Assembly: GCF_019925205.1 (NCBI RefSeq)
Contig: NC_083562.1
Location: forward strand, 15,376,001-15,440,000
DNA length: 64,000 bases
Reading direction: 5' to 3'
Source: Metopolophium dirhodum
Lineage: Eukaryota > Arthropoda > Insecta > Hemiptera > Aphididae
The notes under the pieces are model-generated. The model saw only the letters and a list, made by a program, of their open reading frames with translations. It was not told where the DNA came from and made no database searches. The translations under genes and the position numbers were made by a program. Shown piece after piece: positions 13,414 to 25,900 of this stretch (positions within the stretch are counted from its first letter, which is position 1; every line of letters begins with the position of its first letter).

Positions 13414-13680
13414 TAGATGACGGTTGGGGGAGGCGACCCGAGCATCCGGTGGCGGTCAACTGTAATAATGATAATAATAAAATAATGTATAATTCCGTCG
13501 CAACGACGGCGGCGGTGGGCTGCAGAGTGCAGATACTCCTCTGGGGCGCCCGCTAATCCTGTGTGAGCCGCGGTACGGATAGACGAGAGCTGCAGGTGAC
13601 CGCCGCCGCCACTGTTGCTGAGGTTAGGCCTCGGTGACGATGGTCCGACCGTAAGCGGAACTCGGAAGTCCGTCACAATT
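12740..13680. promoter_or_regulatory. CpG-rich island, probable 5' region of the minus-strand signal-peptide gene
   Basis: The block is conspicuously GC- and CpG-rich against the AT-rich surroundings, with (CGC)n and (CCG)n words, A/AAT runs at about 13111-13165 and long GT repeats. It lies immediately upstream, in minus-strand sense, of the signal-peptide exon at 12798, so it plausibly contains the promoter and 5'UTR. Several frames are open on both strands, but they show Arg/Ala/Thr-rich GC-driven composition and no domains. Confidence 0.45.
13339..13412. repeat. (GT)n microsatellite
   Basis: GT tracts interrupted by AAAT, a GCGCGCGC segment and TAC. Alternating purine-pyrimidine DNA of this kind can adopt Z-form. 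It sits in the CpG-rich block. Confidence 0.9.
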
Positions 13681-13765
13681 TCCTGAAGGAGGGGGAGAGC
13701 AAAGCTAATATTTTTTTATCACACGCGTGAATGAGCAGACCAAAAAGTCTAAAACGACGGAGATA

Positions 13766-13782
13766 CCCCCCCCCCCCCCCCC
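13766..13782. repeat. Poly(C) run, 17 nt
   Basis: An uninterrupted run of 17 C, rare in a genome this AT-rich. It marks the edge of the CpG-rich block. Length errors in assembly are likely here. Confidence 0.85.
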
Positions 13783-15262
13783 ATTTGACAAAAAAAATAA
13801 GGACTGTATCGCTACAGCCGACGGAAGAATAGTTCAGGACACTATATTAGATACATGCCAAAAAATCCAAGTGACTACCTATTTGAAAATCAGAATTTGA
13901 ATAAATGAATATTTAAAGGATATAATGGGGATGAGCATGTTTGCCAGTGCAACGCAGCTACATAACACCGCGTCCAGAGAATAATATTTATAACAAATAA
14001 TAACAATCAATAACATATATAAGTGGTTTTTAATTTGTATTATCGTAATAATATGTTTATCCATATGACCAGAAAATTCCAATTGCTTTCCGACAAAATA
14101 CCTATAATGTATAATGTATATACTTTCGTTGTTCTTAGTGAAATTATTTCTACTATAAATATTCATTCAAATGTATTGTATAATAATTATTTTTAAAAAG
14201 TATTAAATAAAAACTGAGTGCGTATACTACTAATATTGTTTGGTCCATAATACTATGCAAAAACTGAAAAACGTACATAATTTAAATACTAAAAAATGTC
14301 CAAAAACCCATTTCATCTTAATTTACATAATAATAATAATTATTATTATTATTATTATTATATGTATGTATATAGGTACGTGGCCCTACACCCTACTCTC
14401 TTTTTTAGTATAATATATAATTTTTATATTTTTTCTTGATAATATTTCCCAGTCTTCCCTGTGTTAGTTGAATAATATAGTATTATTTGATGTTTTGATA
14501 TGATAGGTGTCATAAATGTAAGATCAAATATTACACGAAAGGAAAAAAATGGGAGCATCATTATTCCATTGTTATCCAAACATCATTATTTTGAAACGCA
14601 CGAGTTTTTTTTTTTAAATCGGTAAAATAAAATATATTCCCATTGGAGTCGTGATAAAACTATAGCGTTTATAATAATTTATGTATTGTGATATGAATAT
14701 AGGTAGGTATGTATAAACTAAAAAATAAATAAATCAAATTTAATTTAAGGTGAATGGCGATTTACGTTTATATAATAGATCCTAGATACATTTGAGTGGT
14801 GACCTTACTATGTATGAATGATTTTTGGAACGTGTCAAATTATAGTGAAACTTGAGAAGTATAACTTAACTCGACACTCGTTAAGGAAAAATGTATAATA
14901 GTATAATAAAAATGAATTACGTAATATTTTATTGTGATAACTGATAATGAATAATGGATATTATGAACATTTTGGTTATAGTTTTAATTAAAGAAAACTC
15001 TTTAATAAAATAGTTGCCGACAAACATCAAACTCTTGCCCTTATATCATTCTTAGGCGATAATAAAAATTAATTGTATATTGTTTTTATAATGAGCACAT
15101 TGTTATAATGTATTATATAAATTATAAAGTATAAAATAATGACCAATTACATTTTATTACGACATATATAATAATAACAATGATTGTATGTATATTATTT
15201 TTATTGAATATCACATTTTTGAAAAGATCTATATTATTGACTTACAATCATAATCATAAACG
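13783..15262. other. AT-rich intergenic DNA with an AAT/ATT hairpin microsatellite
   Basis: No gene is supported. At 14328-14361 an AAT run changes into an ATT run, giving a self-complementary microsatellite that could form a hairpin. Confidence 0.5.
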
Positions 15263-16154
15263 AAAAGGTGGGTAAGTGGATGTCGCTCAGCTGTACAGTA
15301 GGTTACAAGTGGGTCACTGTAATGGATGGTGTTAAATTTGAATTCAATGATATAATATCATTGTATAAGAAAAACGATTCTGAGCGAAAACGGTCAGTCA
15401 GCCTATGATATTACCAAGTATATTTGATGATATTATTGTAAATAAAGTAATTTATATATAACCTATTTACGTGGAGCCTTGTTTTCAATTTTCAATCCTT
15501 AGCTACAAAAAGTTGAACATTTTATAAATTTTTAACTACAAAATAATTATTACATTTTAAATTTGATAAATTTTGTCAAAATTTGAACATTGAATGCTTA
15601 TAAAAAAAATTGTGCCTATGTATTTTTAATATTTTTCAACTGCTATTAGAACGATATATCAGCAGCCTTATATTAAATTTTCACGCTTTTTTACCCAACA
15701 AATAAAATTTTATTGATATTTATAGAAAAAAAACTACTGAAAATGTCCGTATACGGACATAAACAGCTCAAAATAAGTCAAAATATTTGGAAATGTTATG
15801 GTGTATAGAAAATTCTAATATAAGCATTCAGTCAAAATTTCATGTACTAACGGTCATTTGTTTTAGAGTTGCACCAAAAACCAAAATCGATTTTCTCAAA
15901 AACAGATTTTGCGTGAAAATTCCCGTTTTCCCTTAATTTTTCTTTTGTTTTTCACGTCGCGTTTGAAGACTACTGAGAAATTTTTACTTTTGACCCCCTC
16001 AAAGTACCAACAAGATTCACTTTCCTATCAGAAAAGTGACTGTTGAAGAAAATCCAAGCACTTTTTCTGTCCTAAAAGGTGATGACAGACACAAAAAAAA
16101 AACACACATCATTATAAAATCAATACATTCACCGCTTTGCTTAGAATCTAAAAT
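15263..16154 (+). repeat. Interspersed repeat family, copy 1
   Basis: It begins AAAAGGTGGGTAAGTGGATG and ends in a CTTAGAATCTAAAA-type terminus. Nearly the same sequence recurs at 20382-21316 and 53691-55080, with shared blocks such as GATTCTGAGCGAAAACGGTC and ACCTATTTACGTGGAGCC. The word GATTCTGAGCGAA near the left is the inverse complement of the right-terminal TTCGCTCAGAATC seen intact in the other copies, suggesting terminal inverted repeats of a non-autonomous DNA element. There is no transposase frame. The class is not determined. Confidence 0.75.
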
Positions 16155-16367
16155 TATATTTCTCATTCCAAACAATTTAACTTATAACTACCTACTTATT
16201 CATTTAATCTGTAGTAGGTCTTAAACTACAAACTTATGTTATATTATATTATTAGTAATATTATTTAGTTTGACCCTATAATATATTATAAAAATAAATT
16301 TGTTTTATAAATTGTTTTTTTATTAGGATTTAGATTAGTATAGACATTTTGCTTAAACGGTAACATA

Positions 16368-16721
16368 TTAACACATTGACGGACAATCATAAAAAAGTAC
16401 TGCTGTAGCAGTATGTTTGTTTGGTGATGTCAGGGGACACTTTTGAATTCATATGTAATAGTACTGCTATAGCAGTTCTCAAAAACCGACCAGAAATGGA
16501 CACTACTGCTACAGCAGTGGTTTTTTCAATGGTATCATATGAGAGACCAAGTTTACTGCCCATATACATCATAAAGTGACATTGGTCACTGACAAAATAA
16601 AGCAAATATAATTTTAAAAAAATATTGATTATTTTTTTTATAAAATCGAATGATAAAATTGATTAAGATAGGCATGCTTTTTATAATTACTTATAATCCA
16701 CACTGTCCGTCAATGTGTTAA
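16368..16721. mobile_element. piggyBac-like non-autonomous element with TTAA target sites
   Basis: Perfect 14-bp terminal inverted repeats, CACATTGACGGACA (16372-16385) and TGTCCGTCAATGTG (16704-16717), are each flanked outside by TTAA (16368-16371 and 16718-16721). TTAA duplication is the hallmark of the piggyBac superfamily. The interior is 346 bp including the repeats, too small for a transposase. It carries three near-palindromes of the form ACTGCTRTAGCAGT-like near 16400, 16463 and 16505. A 72-codon frame on the minus strand (16387-16605) runs through them and is probably incidental. Confidence 0.85.
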
Positions 16722-17485
16722 GGTAAAACTAGATAAATATAAAACAAAGATATGTCTTTGAATTTAAAAATTTCAAATAACATTATAATGTACTTAATAG
16801 AAACTGTCATATTATTTCAATATTTACTTATGTTAAGTATAATATTACTTCTACGAGTTCTACCTAACTCTTTAAACAATACATATTTATTTATTGTAAA
16901 TTTATACTAGTAAGTAGGTGAATAATATTATAAAACCTACGTTTAATTTGATGAATATAATATATTAAACAAATAATCGCTTTTAACTTTCACAATAAAT
17001 TGTATTCTTCTATAACGATAAATAGTAAAAACTGGCTTAAAATAAGAGCCACTCGCAATTTTCATAACAAGTAATTGAATCGATGATATGTGTCGTAAAA
17101 TTAGGCTGGGTACTTACACGCTTCATTACATATGTTCTACATACCTCACAATATTTTTGTAATATTATTTATGTCAATTTTTTTATATCGTAGGTTCATT
17201 TGTTATTATTTTATTATTCCAACAAACATAATATAGGGACATTAATTTTTTACAAATAAATAAATTCCATTATAATTCCATTACACTTATATTCAACGCA
17301 TTAACGTGTTCAACGTTTACATTTTTGACGATTGACTGAAAAATACTACACAATAGCTAAGTACCTTATCGCGTGTGCATTAATTAGTTTTAAAGTTTTT
17401 TCTATACATCAATTTGTTGCAATACCAAGTTGTTATGAAAATATACACATGAATAATTGTGTATAAATTAATATAATATTAAGAG
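16722..17485. other. AT-rich intergenic DNA
   Basis: I see nothing beyond short A/T-rich words. There is no credible frame. Confidence 0.5.
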
Positions 17486-17899
17486 GACGTAAAACGGGCA
17501 TTTGTTGTCTCCGTCTTACAAATGCGAAACATAACAAATTTATACGCTCAGCAGACCACGTTTAGCTTTGTTAGTTTAAAAATTAGAGTGATTCGATCTA
17601 TTATAAAACTTGATGGTAAGAATATAATCTCTGTTTGTATGTGGGTTATTTACGACAGTTCAATTTTTTTGCAAGTTTTGCGTGTATAATATAACGTAAA
17701 TTAAAAATGCTCATAACTCACTTAAAAAACTGAATTATCTTAAATAACCTACATACAAACACAGATAATGTTCTTACCATCAAGTTTTATAATAGGTCAA
17801 TTTACTCTGATTTTTAAAATAACGAAGCAAAACTGCTGATCTTAAATTTATTATGTTACGCATTTGTAAGGCTGAGACAACAAATGCCCGTGTTGTGTC
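17486..17899. mobile_element. Long-arm foldback element, about 414 bp
   Basis: The left arm (from 17486, including ACGGGCATTTGTTGTCTC at 17494) matches the reverse complement of the right arm, which ends GACAACAAATGCCCGT at about 17891. The arms stay similar for nearly 200 bp each, through ACAAATGCG, TTATAAAACTTGATGGTAAGAA and the ACATACAAACA blocks, and leave a short central spacer. There is no coding capacity. It fits a foldback/MITE-type DNA element. The target duplication is unclear. A frame starting at 17853 runs out of its right arm and is probably chance. Confidence 0.8.
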
Positions 17900-20381
17900 T
17901 TCTGCGCTAATTTATCAAATAAAAATTTTAAATAAAGAAAAGCTAAAACTAGACGTGTTATATGCCCATGCGTGTATTGACCCACCAGGATATCAAAACA
18001 ATTCAGACAGTCCCTCTTTACATTTTTGGACCATGCTCAAACCTACAAAATAGGTATCTCTTTCAGTAATTTTATCATTTAACATTTTTTAAAATTCAAA
18101 TCAGCTATCTTCTGCTTATTTAAATTAATACTCGGAACAAGGTGAATCTACCAGTGACTTAGCAACGTATATGGATTGTGGATAAACTAGTATGGAATGA
18201 ATGTGTCAAAAACCTATATACCTATTTTAATTTAAAATTAAAATACCAATAAATGCCTATGTAAAGCTCTGTACAATATTATTACCTTTAAATTAGATTA
18301 TACCTAGATTCACTCTAATATTAAAAATTACATAGTAAAATAGATTCTTCTGAACGTAAAATTGGTATGTTGACATGTTGTGAGTTATAGTCAACACATC
18401 CGGGCATAAGACTCCCTTCTGATTTCATCTTAATTTGTGTTATGATAATTAGGTAATTTATTCTTATATGTATGTACCTAAAATATAATTTAAAAACATA
18501 ATATTAGTTTAAGAAAAAATAAATAATCTTTGAAAGTGTGGCATAACTTTGTTGTCATATTGATGTATTGCGCGTGATGTAGACTGAAAAAATTATCGTT
18601 GGTGATGATATTGACTAACTTATGATTATTATTATAAGTGACAGATTTCCATTATGTACAATAATATTCCAAAACAGTAAAACCACCCTTATCAAGGCTC
18701 AATTAATAAATTTAAATCGTCTTTTGAATACATTTTAAATAAATGTAAAATGAATGCTAGATTAAGGTATTAATTCTTTAATAACCAAACGTTTAATAAT
18801 ATAAATTAGGTATTGTATTGTACCTATTGTATTAATGTTTATTTTCAAGGTGAAGCAATCATAATTAGTTATGTGTTAAGAATGTGCATGTATTAACGTT
18901 TTTATTAAACATTAATAAACGATGGCAGCAGAAGAGTAGTAGTGTTCACACAGATCCTCCTCTGCTGTCGGTTCAAACGAAAAAAAAAAAAAAAAAGTAT
19001 ATGTGAGAAATCAAAAGTAAGCATATTTTCTTAATTGCCTAGTAGTTAAGTTATAATTTATAAGCAATAACGATTAGCATGCATGCATAACTTCACAAAA
19101 AACTATCTCTAGTAGCAGCTACTGCAGCTTTCACATTATAATATACTTACATTTTTGTATCGAATATATATATTATATATATATATTTACTATACTATAA
19201 TATGATCACGGTAAATCCATTCAATCTATGTTCATCGTATAAATTAAGACATCTAAATGGTAATAAATAATTACTCAATTAACATAATTATTTATTTAAA
19301 CATGTTCGTAAGCCGAGTTTTTATGGCACTTAATTTGTTATATGTTTAACCATATAAAAGTAATCGCATGAACCTTGCATTTATACGTTGTATTCTCGTG
19401 TAACTATATACACCCAAATCGAGTTGAATCTAAACGTGTTAGCGTGTTACATCGATCCCGCTGCGCCGGTATTTAAAATATGTATAATATCACAATTTCC
19501 GTGTACGTTTAATTGCGTATCCACAACGCCGTATAATAATATTAACTATTATATAGTACATGTCCTGCACATTGAATGCCAGTCCACTCACGTATAATAG
19601 TCGATAGACCACAATTCGTGATAAAATTAAACTTAAAGAATTATTTTTCCGTACGTTTATTTAAACTCTATTTGGCAATTATATAGAGTCAACATAACCG
19701 TCACCGGTAATTAACGGTTAAAATAAAACGAGAAATTCTTATGTTACAACTCTTAATTAAAACTTTTTTTAAACGATTCTAGAAACGTAGTACGTACTGA
19801 TTCCATCCGCAAGTAGAAATTGACCTATAGACACGGAAATCCTTTATTTTCACTCTATGAAACCACACGAAACATGGATATTTATATAACATGATAGGTA
19901 GGTACGAGGTACCTATATGGCGTGAATCTTGCAACAAAGATTAATACAAATATTTTCACAAGACCTTTAAACTTGAAAGTTTATAGTTTATATAAAACAT
20001 TATTATCATAGTAAAACACAAAATCAAATTATAAACATAAATATTTAAACAATTTTAACGAACATGAGTAATATGACTAGTGGTAATGAGATAACAAAAA
20101 TAAATATTTACCAATATATTATCCTTATATTTTCTATGTTTACATTGTTACCTATGGTTAGATTATTAATCTGCATTAATAAAAATGTAATCATTAAAAA
20201 AATTAGCGCTTTATATTGATAAAGATTCATTTAATTAAAAAAAACCTTTTTTCACAGTTCTATATTATACTAATGAGTAGTTAGTGACTTCTTCAAAGAC
20301 GCTTATTAATGTTAAATCATATATTTTATTCATTATTAAATGATGTGCTAAATAAATGTACAAATGATTTTGTATTTAAAT
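17900..20381. other. AT-rich intergenic DNA
   Basis: No gene is supported. It contains a hairpin followed by a poly(A) run near 18924-18996, AT microsatellites near 19170-19190 and AGGTACCT at 19907-19914. Confidence 0.5.
18924..18996 (+). repeat. Hairpin followed by A17, possible short retroposon
   Basis: GGCAGCAGAAGAG (18924-18936) pairs with CTCCTCTGCTGTC (to 18969) over 13 positions with two mismatches that would be G-U pairs in RNA. GTTCAAACG and 17 A (18980-18996) follow. A structured segment with a poly(A) tail suggests a short retroposed RNA, but no target-site duplication is evident. Confidence 0.3.
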
Positions 20382-21316
20382 AAAAGGTGGATAAGTGGAT
20401 GTCACTCTGTTGAAAAGTAGGTTACAAGTGGATCACTGTAATGGGTGGTGTTAAATTTGAATTCAATGATATAATATCATTGTATAAGAAAAACGATTCT
20501 GAGCGAAAACGGTCAGTCAGCCTATGATATTACCAAGTATATTTGATGATATTATTGTGGATAAAGTAATTTATATATAACCTATTTACGTGGAGCCTTG
20601 TTTTAAATATTCAATCCTTAGCTACAAAAGTTGAACATTTTATAGATTTTTAACTACAAAATAATTATTACATTTTAAATTTGATAAATTTTGTCAAAAT
20701 TTTAACTTTAAATGCTTATAAAAAAAAATTGTGCCTATGTATTTTTGATATTTTTCAACTGCTACATTGCATTTTATTTACAATCTTAGATTTAAAAAGA
20801 AAAATTTTTATGAATTCTCAAATCAAAATAATTTGCTAATTTTTGTGATTTTTCCGTATTTTGTCAAGATTTGAACTTTAAATGCTTATAAATAAAAACC
20901 GTGACTAAGGATTTTTAATTTTTTTCATCTGCCTTTGAAACAATAACCTAGAAGCCTTCTATTAAATTGTCAAGCTTTTTTACCCAACATATAAAATTTT
21001 ATTGATAGTTATAAGAAATAAAACTAAAAAAAATGGAAATTAAAATATCCGTAAACAGCTCAAAATAAGTCAAAATATTTGGAAAATGTTATGGTGTATA
21101 GAAAATGCTAATATAGACATTCAGTCAAAATTTCATGTACGGTCATTTGTTTTAGAGTTACACCAAAAACCAAAATCGATTTTCTCGAAAACAGATTTTG
21201 CGTAAAAATTCCCATTTTTCCTTAATTTTTCTTTTGTTTTTCACGTCGCTTTTAGATTCACTTTCCTATCAGAAAAGTTACTGTTGATGAAAATGAGCTT
21301 CGCTCAGAATCTAAAA
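20382..21316 (+). repeat. Interspersed repeat family, copy 2
   Basis: It has the same start (AAAAGGTGGATAAGTGGATG) and internal blocks as copy 1, then an extra internal segment around 20766-20960 with the shared words AACTTTAAATGCTTATAA and TTTTACCCAACA. It ends CTTCGCTCAGAATCTAAAA. Part of the copy-1 3' region is missing just before the end (around 21250-21300). Copies therefore differ by block gain and loss as well as by point changes. Confidence 0.75.
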
Positions 21317-22825
21317 TGTAGTAAATTAATAACTTATTTAATATAAAAATAAAAGTTAGTATCAAAATAATAATTAATAAACCATCAAGGTCAATATAAA
21401 AATTAATGAATACATTTTTTAAGTATATTTTTATATTTTTAAAATGTATTGAATTCTCACTAACTTCACACACTTTACAGTCACATAGACAAGTTAATTC
21501 AAAATAAAAGGCAAAACACATATTTACTTAGTATGATCATATATGCGTCTGATTATTTTTGAGAAAAATCATTATTCAGTTATATATGTATTAAATATAA
21601 GACACGGAAAATAACAATGCATATTGCAATAGGTAATGCACACTGCAAATTGCATGAAATAAATATGAAATCTAGATGTGAAATTTCGATAAAAAAAAAT
21701 AGTTGGTTTTGTGTAATAAAATGTTTGGTCTAAGTGTACTACAAAATTCTGAAGTTCAATAATATAATAACCATAATAAACTTAATACACTGATTATGTC
21801 TTGATGAAATTACAATAAATCGTGTTATATATATATGGGTAATAATATAGATTCAATTGTAGTTACTAATTAGTAATTTGTAGCAAAATATAAATTTAAA
21901 TATAATCTTTTTTAGCCAACACGTTTAAACGTTGAATACTATATAACTGATTAGTGATTTGGTATAGGTAGGTACATAATTTAGGTACGATCTACGAATT
22001 AATACGATATACGTTTATTTGGAAATAACACTTCAACAAGAGTTTATGTGTACATTTTCCCAGGACTTTTAGGAAAAGATCAGTGTAACGATCGCAGTCA
22101 TAAAATGTTTTTCACCTAAAATTTATTGTCTTCGAAAAATATAGTCTTTTAATGGGTACTTATTCGATTGTTATCCATTGTAGACCGATGAAAAACATTA
22201 ATTCTTCTTATATAGCTGAACACACTAGCCGTGGGAAAAAAATCGCATGGTGTAATTAATTATGACAATATATCTGAAAAATGAACAGGGCACTTATTAT
22301 TAACTATTAAGTGATAATAATATATAAACAAACACATACCTACCTATGTTGGAGCCGAGGATGATATTGAATTAATTTCACTACAGAACGTTTAGCGTGC
22401 ACGTATTTCTATTGGCTGGGTAGCTTTAATATTATTAAAACGACACGAGTACGACGGTTATTCGATCGTTTTTTTTTTTTATTGCTGTAGCACAAAATAA
22501 TTAAATTTGATACTTAATTAATTTAGGTACTTCACTACTTCATTTGTTTTTGTTGAAAATCCGGTCCATTATTTACTCGTGCATTTCACAAATCAATCGA
22601 TACACAGTTCGGAATGGTTCACGACGGATTTGTTTCACTAAAACTGTTTTTCTACGTAACATTTAGAAAAACCTGATAAAACACATTAATCATTTGTTCG
22701 ACTTTCGTCCGTTTAATGATGTACATTAATCTTTTTTTTTATTTTTATTGTCAACACCTAAATGGACATATTTACATAAAATGTGCGTATGGACAACTGT
22801 TAAAATAATTACATTTAATTCAATA
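21317..22825. other. Upstream region of the GMC-like gene
   Basis: AT-rich with no other gene. A 87-codon minus-strand frame ending at 21258 runs into the repeat copy and is repeat-derived. T-runs occur at about 22470-22479 and 22731-22739. Confidence 0.5.
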
Positions 22826-22831
22826 AAGTAC

Positions 22832-22840
22832 TATATAAAT
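22832..22840 (+). promoter_or_regulatory. Candidate TATA box of the GMC-like gene
   Basis: TATATAAAT lies 58 nt upstream of the ATG at 22898, so a start near 22860-22870 would leave a 5'UTR of about 30-40 nt. TATA-like words are frequent in this DNA, so the assignment rests on position. Confidence 0.35.
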
Positions 22841-22897
22841 ACTATAAATACTAGCATTACCCACAATTGGAAGTATTAGGTGTCGTCATCTTTAAAA

Positions 22898-22950
22898 ATG
22901 ACAATGGGCCATTTGCTTCGTTCTTTGATTATCATCGGCTTGGCTATTCA
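22898..22950 (+). CDS. Exon 1 (signal peptide) of the GMC-like gene
   Basis: Seventeen codons plus two bases, ending ATTCA followed by the strong donor GTAAGT. The acceptor TTGTTTTTAG at 24064-24073 begins exon 2 with G, restoring a Gln codon and reading straight into L-C-N-G-T-C-Y-W. The long frame also has an ATG at 24039, but the 34 bases between it and the acceptor are AT-rich intron. That start would lack a signal peptide, so I reject it. Confidence 0.8.
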
Positions 22951-25900
22951 GTAAGTTACTTTATATTGTTTATATTTTTAAAATACTAATAAAAATGTAT
23001 TTACTTTTAAATATTATAAAATGTATGTTTATATGAAAAGTTATTGTAAAATTATGATTATAATTTTTGTATACTACTTATGTATTTGAAATTATATAAA
23101 ATAATAAATAGTCTTTTTAAAACTAATTTATCTTTAACTCAAATCATATTTTTTTTTATAATAAAATCCAAACAAAAATATATTTCTAAAATTATATAAT
23201 ATTTTATATAAATGCATAATAAATTAGTTTGAGTCATTCTAATAATTAAATTGATTTTAAGATGCAATACAACTTCATCCATTTACTGTATGGATTATAT
23301 AGCATCTTTATACATCTATCACATATAATTATTATTACTATGAATGTATACTTATTTTATATGATAATACGTAGGTATACGATATAATAAAATTATTTGC
23401 ACATACAGGCATACAGCACACCTAGGTACTATAATATATTATACATAAATGCCTCTGCCTTATCCCTCCGTGTTAACTTATATGCATTAATAATATAGTT
23501 CTGAATTTTAATTATACCTACATAAATGTATTAATATATTAACAATAAGGTTATTAGGTTAGTGGTATAAATAGCTTAAAATTAGTATAAATATTTTTTA
23601 AATTGCATTGAAAATCGCTAAAAAAAAGTCGCTAAGGTTATACATTTGTTCGAAAACTTGTACTGCGTAAATATTCTAGTTCTTCAGTAATTGTTTTTTT
23701 TTAACTTTTGTGTTCCTAAAGTAGCAACTAGAACTTATTTACTACCAGAAACCATCCTTAAATTGGAAAATTAAAGATTCTTTTAAGTTCCAAAAGTTGA
23801 CTTTAGACAACAACAAAAAAACATCATTGTAAAATCAATACATTCATCTCTTTGCTGTGTATCTAGTGTAGTGAACGTATGAAAATTATGTTTAAAATTG
23901 TTGATGTATGATCTAAAATAAATAAAATTACTAAAACATACACAATTATAATATTATTTAAGTATGTTTTCTGTACTTATACTCTAAATGCTGGGTAAAA
24001 TTATTCATAAAAAATAATACTTCTAACAATAAATAATAATGAATAAAAATAATATTAAATTTATTGTTTTTAGGCTTTGCAATGGAACATGCTATTGGAG
24101 TAAACCAAAACAAAAGAAAATATCAATCAGCTCATGTTCGACTAGTAGTTCTTCCTCAACAACAACTGTTAGAACTTCGTCGAAATTCAATGTTTTAAAT
24201 TCAAAGAATAAAATTGAAGATCTTGAAAAAGGTCTTACAAAAATTAGCAATAACTCTGAAGAAGACAGCAGCGAGTACAATGATGAAAGTTGTGAGGACT
24301 TGGATTACAGGGATAGTCAATCAACAAGGAAATTACAAACATTTGTACATAGTCGTGCTCTTTCGAAAAAAATTAAGAAAACACTAAGAAAGGCGGCTAA
24401 AAAGGTCATAAGAAAAAAGATTATTCCTTTAGTTGCGAACAAAATTATTGGGTCTGTCATGACCAGATCTACTGGTAATGACTTTCAAAAATCGATACAT
24501 CAAAGTACGAGCACAACAATTACGTCAAGCACAAACACTATGGGTATTAATGGAAACATATTTCTGTCAATACCAAAAGGATACGTGGCAAACACAATGT
24601 CAACAACAACAACTAGGTTATTAACTGAAGAAGAAGCTATTCGTTTAGGACTCTTGAGTGGCACGTTAATTAGTGGAAGCCAAACATATTCGTCTTATCA
24701 AAATGGTGCACAATTCAGTTCATCTGGTAGCAGTGCTAGTAGATCTATCGATAGTGAGATGACGCAAGTACAAAACAATGAAAATGGATATTATTTAAAC
24801 AGTAATATACAGAATGTTGCAAGGTCAGATGGTTTAAAAAGTATAAATGGAAATTCACAACATTTTAGTAAATACACATCAGTACGTAATAATATGAACA
24901 ATAATATGCATCATGCAAATTATAAACAAAATATGGCTAGATTGTATAACCTAAAAAGAACTAATTTGTTGCAACATAAAATCAATCAACTTAAAACATC
25001 AAAGAATGTTTTAGATGATGATGAAGGTATCACAAATAATTATAAAAATGTTAAGACTTCAGGACGATTTAATCAATTTACATCAAATAATAATAATAAA
25101 ATAAATAATAGTATTAATAGTTATAAAATTAATCAACTACGTAAAACAATTAAGTCAAGACTTGATCAAAAAGCTAGCACTAAAAACGATAGTATAAAAT
25201 CTAATAGACTAGATTGTAATAAATCAGTTAAATCAAAATCTTCTGAAGACTCAAATGGGGACGAAAATAATGAGTCAAACTCAATTGGTAAACAATTTGT
25301 AGAGGATAAAGACAATGAAAATGATGAAACTGATGATAAAGAAAATGAAAATGATAAATCTGAGGATAAAGACGACGAAAATGATAAAGCAGAGAATAAA
25401 GACGACGACAATGATGAAGCAGAGAATAAAGAAGACGAAAATGATAAAGCAGAGAATAAAGACGACGACAATGATGAAGCAGAGAATAAAGACGATGACA
25501 ATGATGAAGCAGAGAATAAAGACGATAACAATGATAAAACTGAGAATACCGAAAATGAAAATGATAAAACCGAGAATAAAGACAATGACAATGACAAACC
25601 TGATGATAACGACTCTGAAAATGATGACAGTGAAGAGGAAGAAACATCAGAAGACGAAGTATCGGTGTATGAATATTTGAATACATTCCAGAAGTTCAGA
25701 TTTGATAGTGGTATGAATTCTGTTGGTATAATAGGAGAAGTCTTAAGTCAATTGGATTATCAACGTTATAAACTCATGGATGATAGCATATATCCCCAAG
25801 ATTCCACGCGTTATGTCATAAACGATGAAGAGTTCGATTTTATCATTATCGGTGGTGGTAATGCGGGATGCGTTCTAGCAAACAAGCTATCTGAAAATAT

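Noticed and set aside
24039..24073. ATG at 24039 as start of the large GMC protein
   Set aside because: These bases are AT-rich intron ending in an acceptor; the spliced upstream exon gives a signal peptide in the right phase.
25166..25686. Ser/Leu-rich, His/Tyr-rich and Met/Lys-rich frames across the acidic repeat
   Set aside because: They are shadow frames of the 30-bp repeat inside the real coding sequence.
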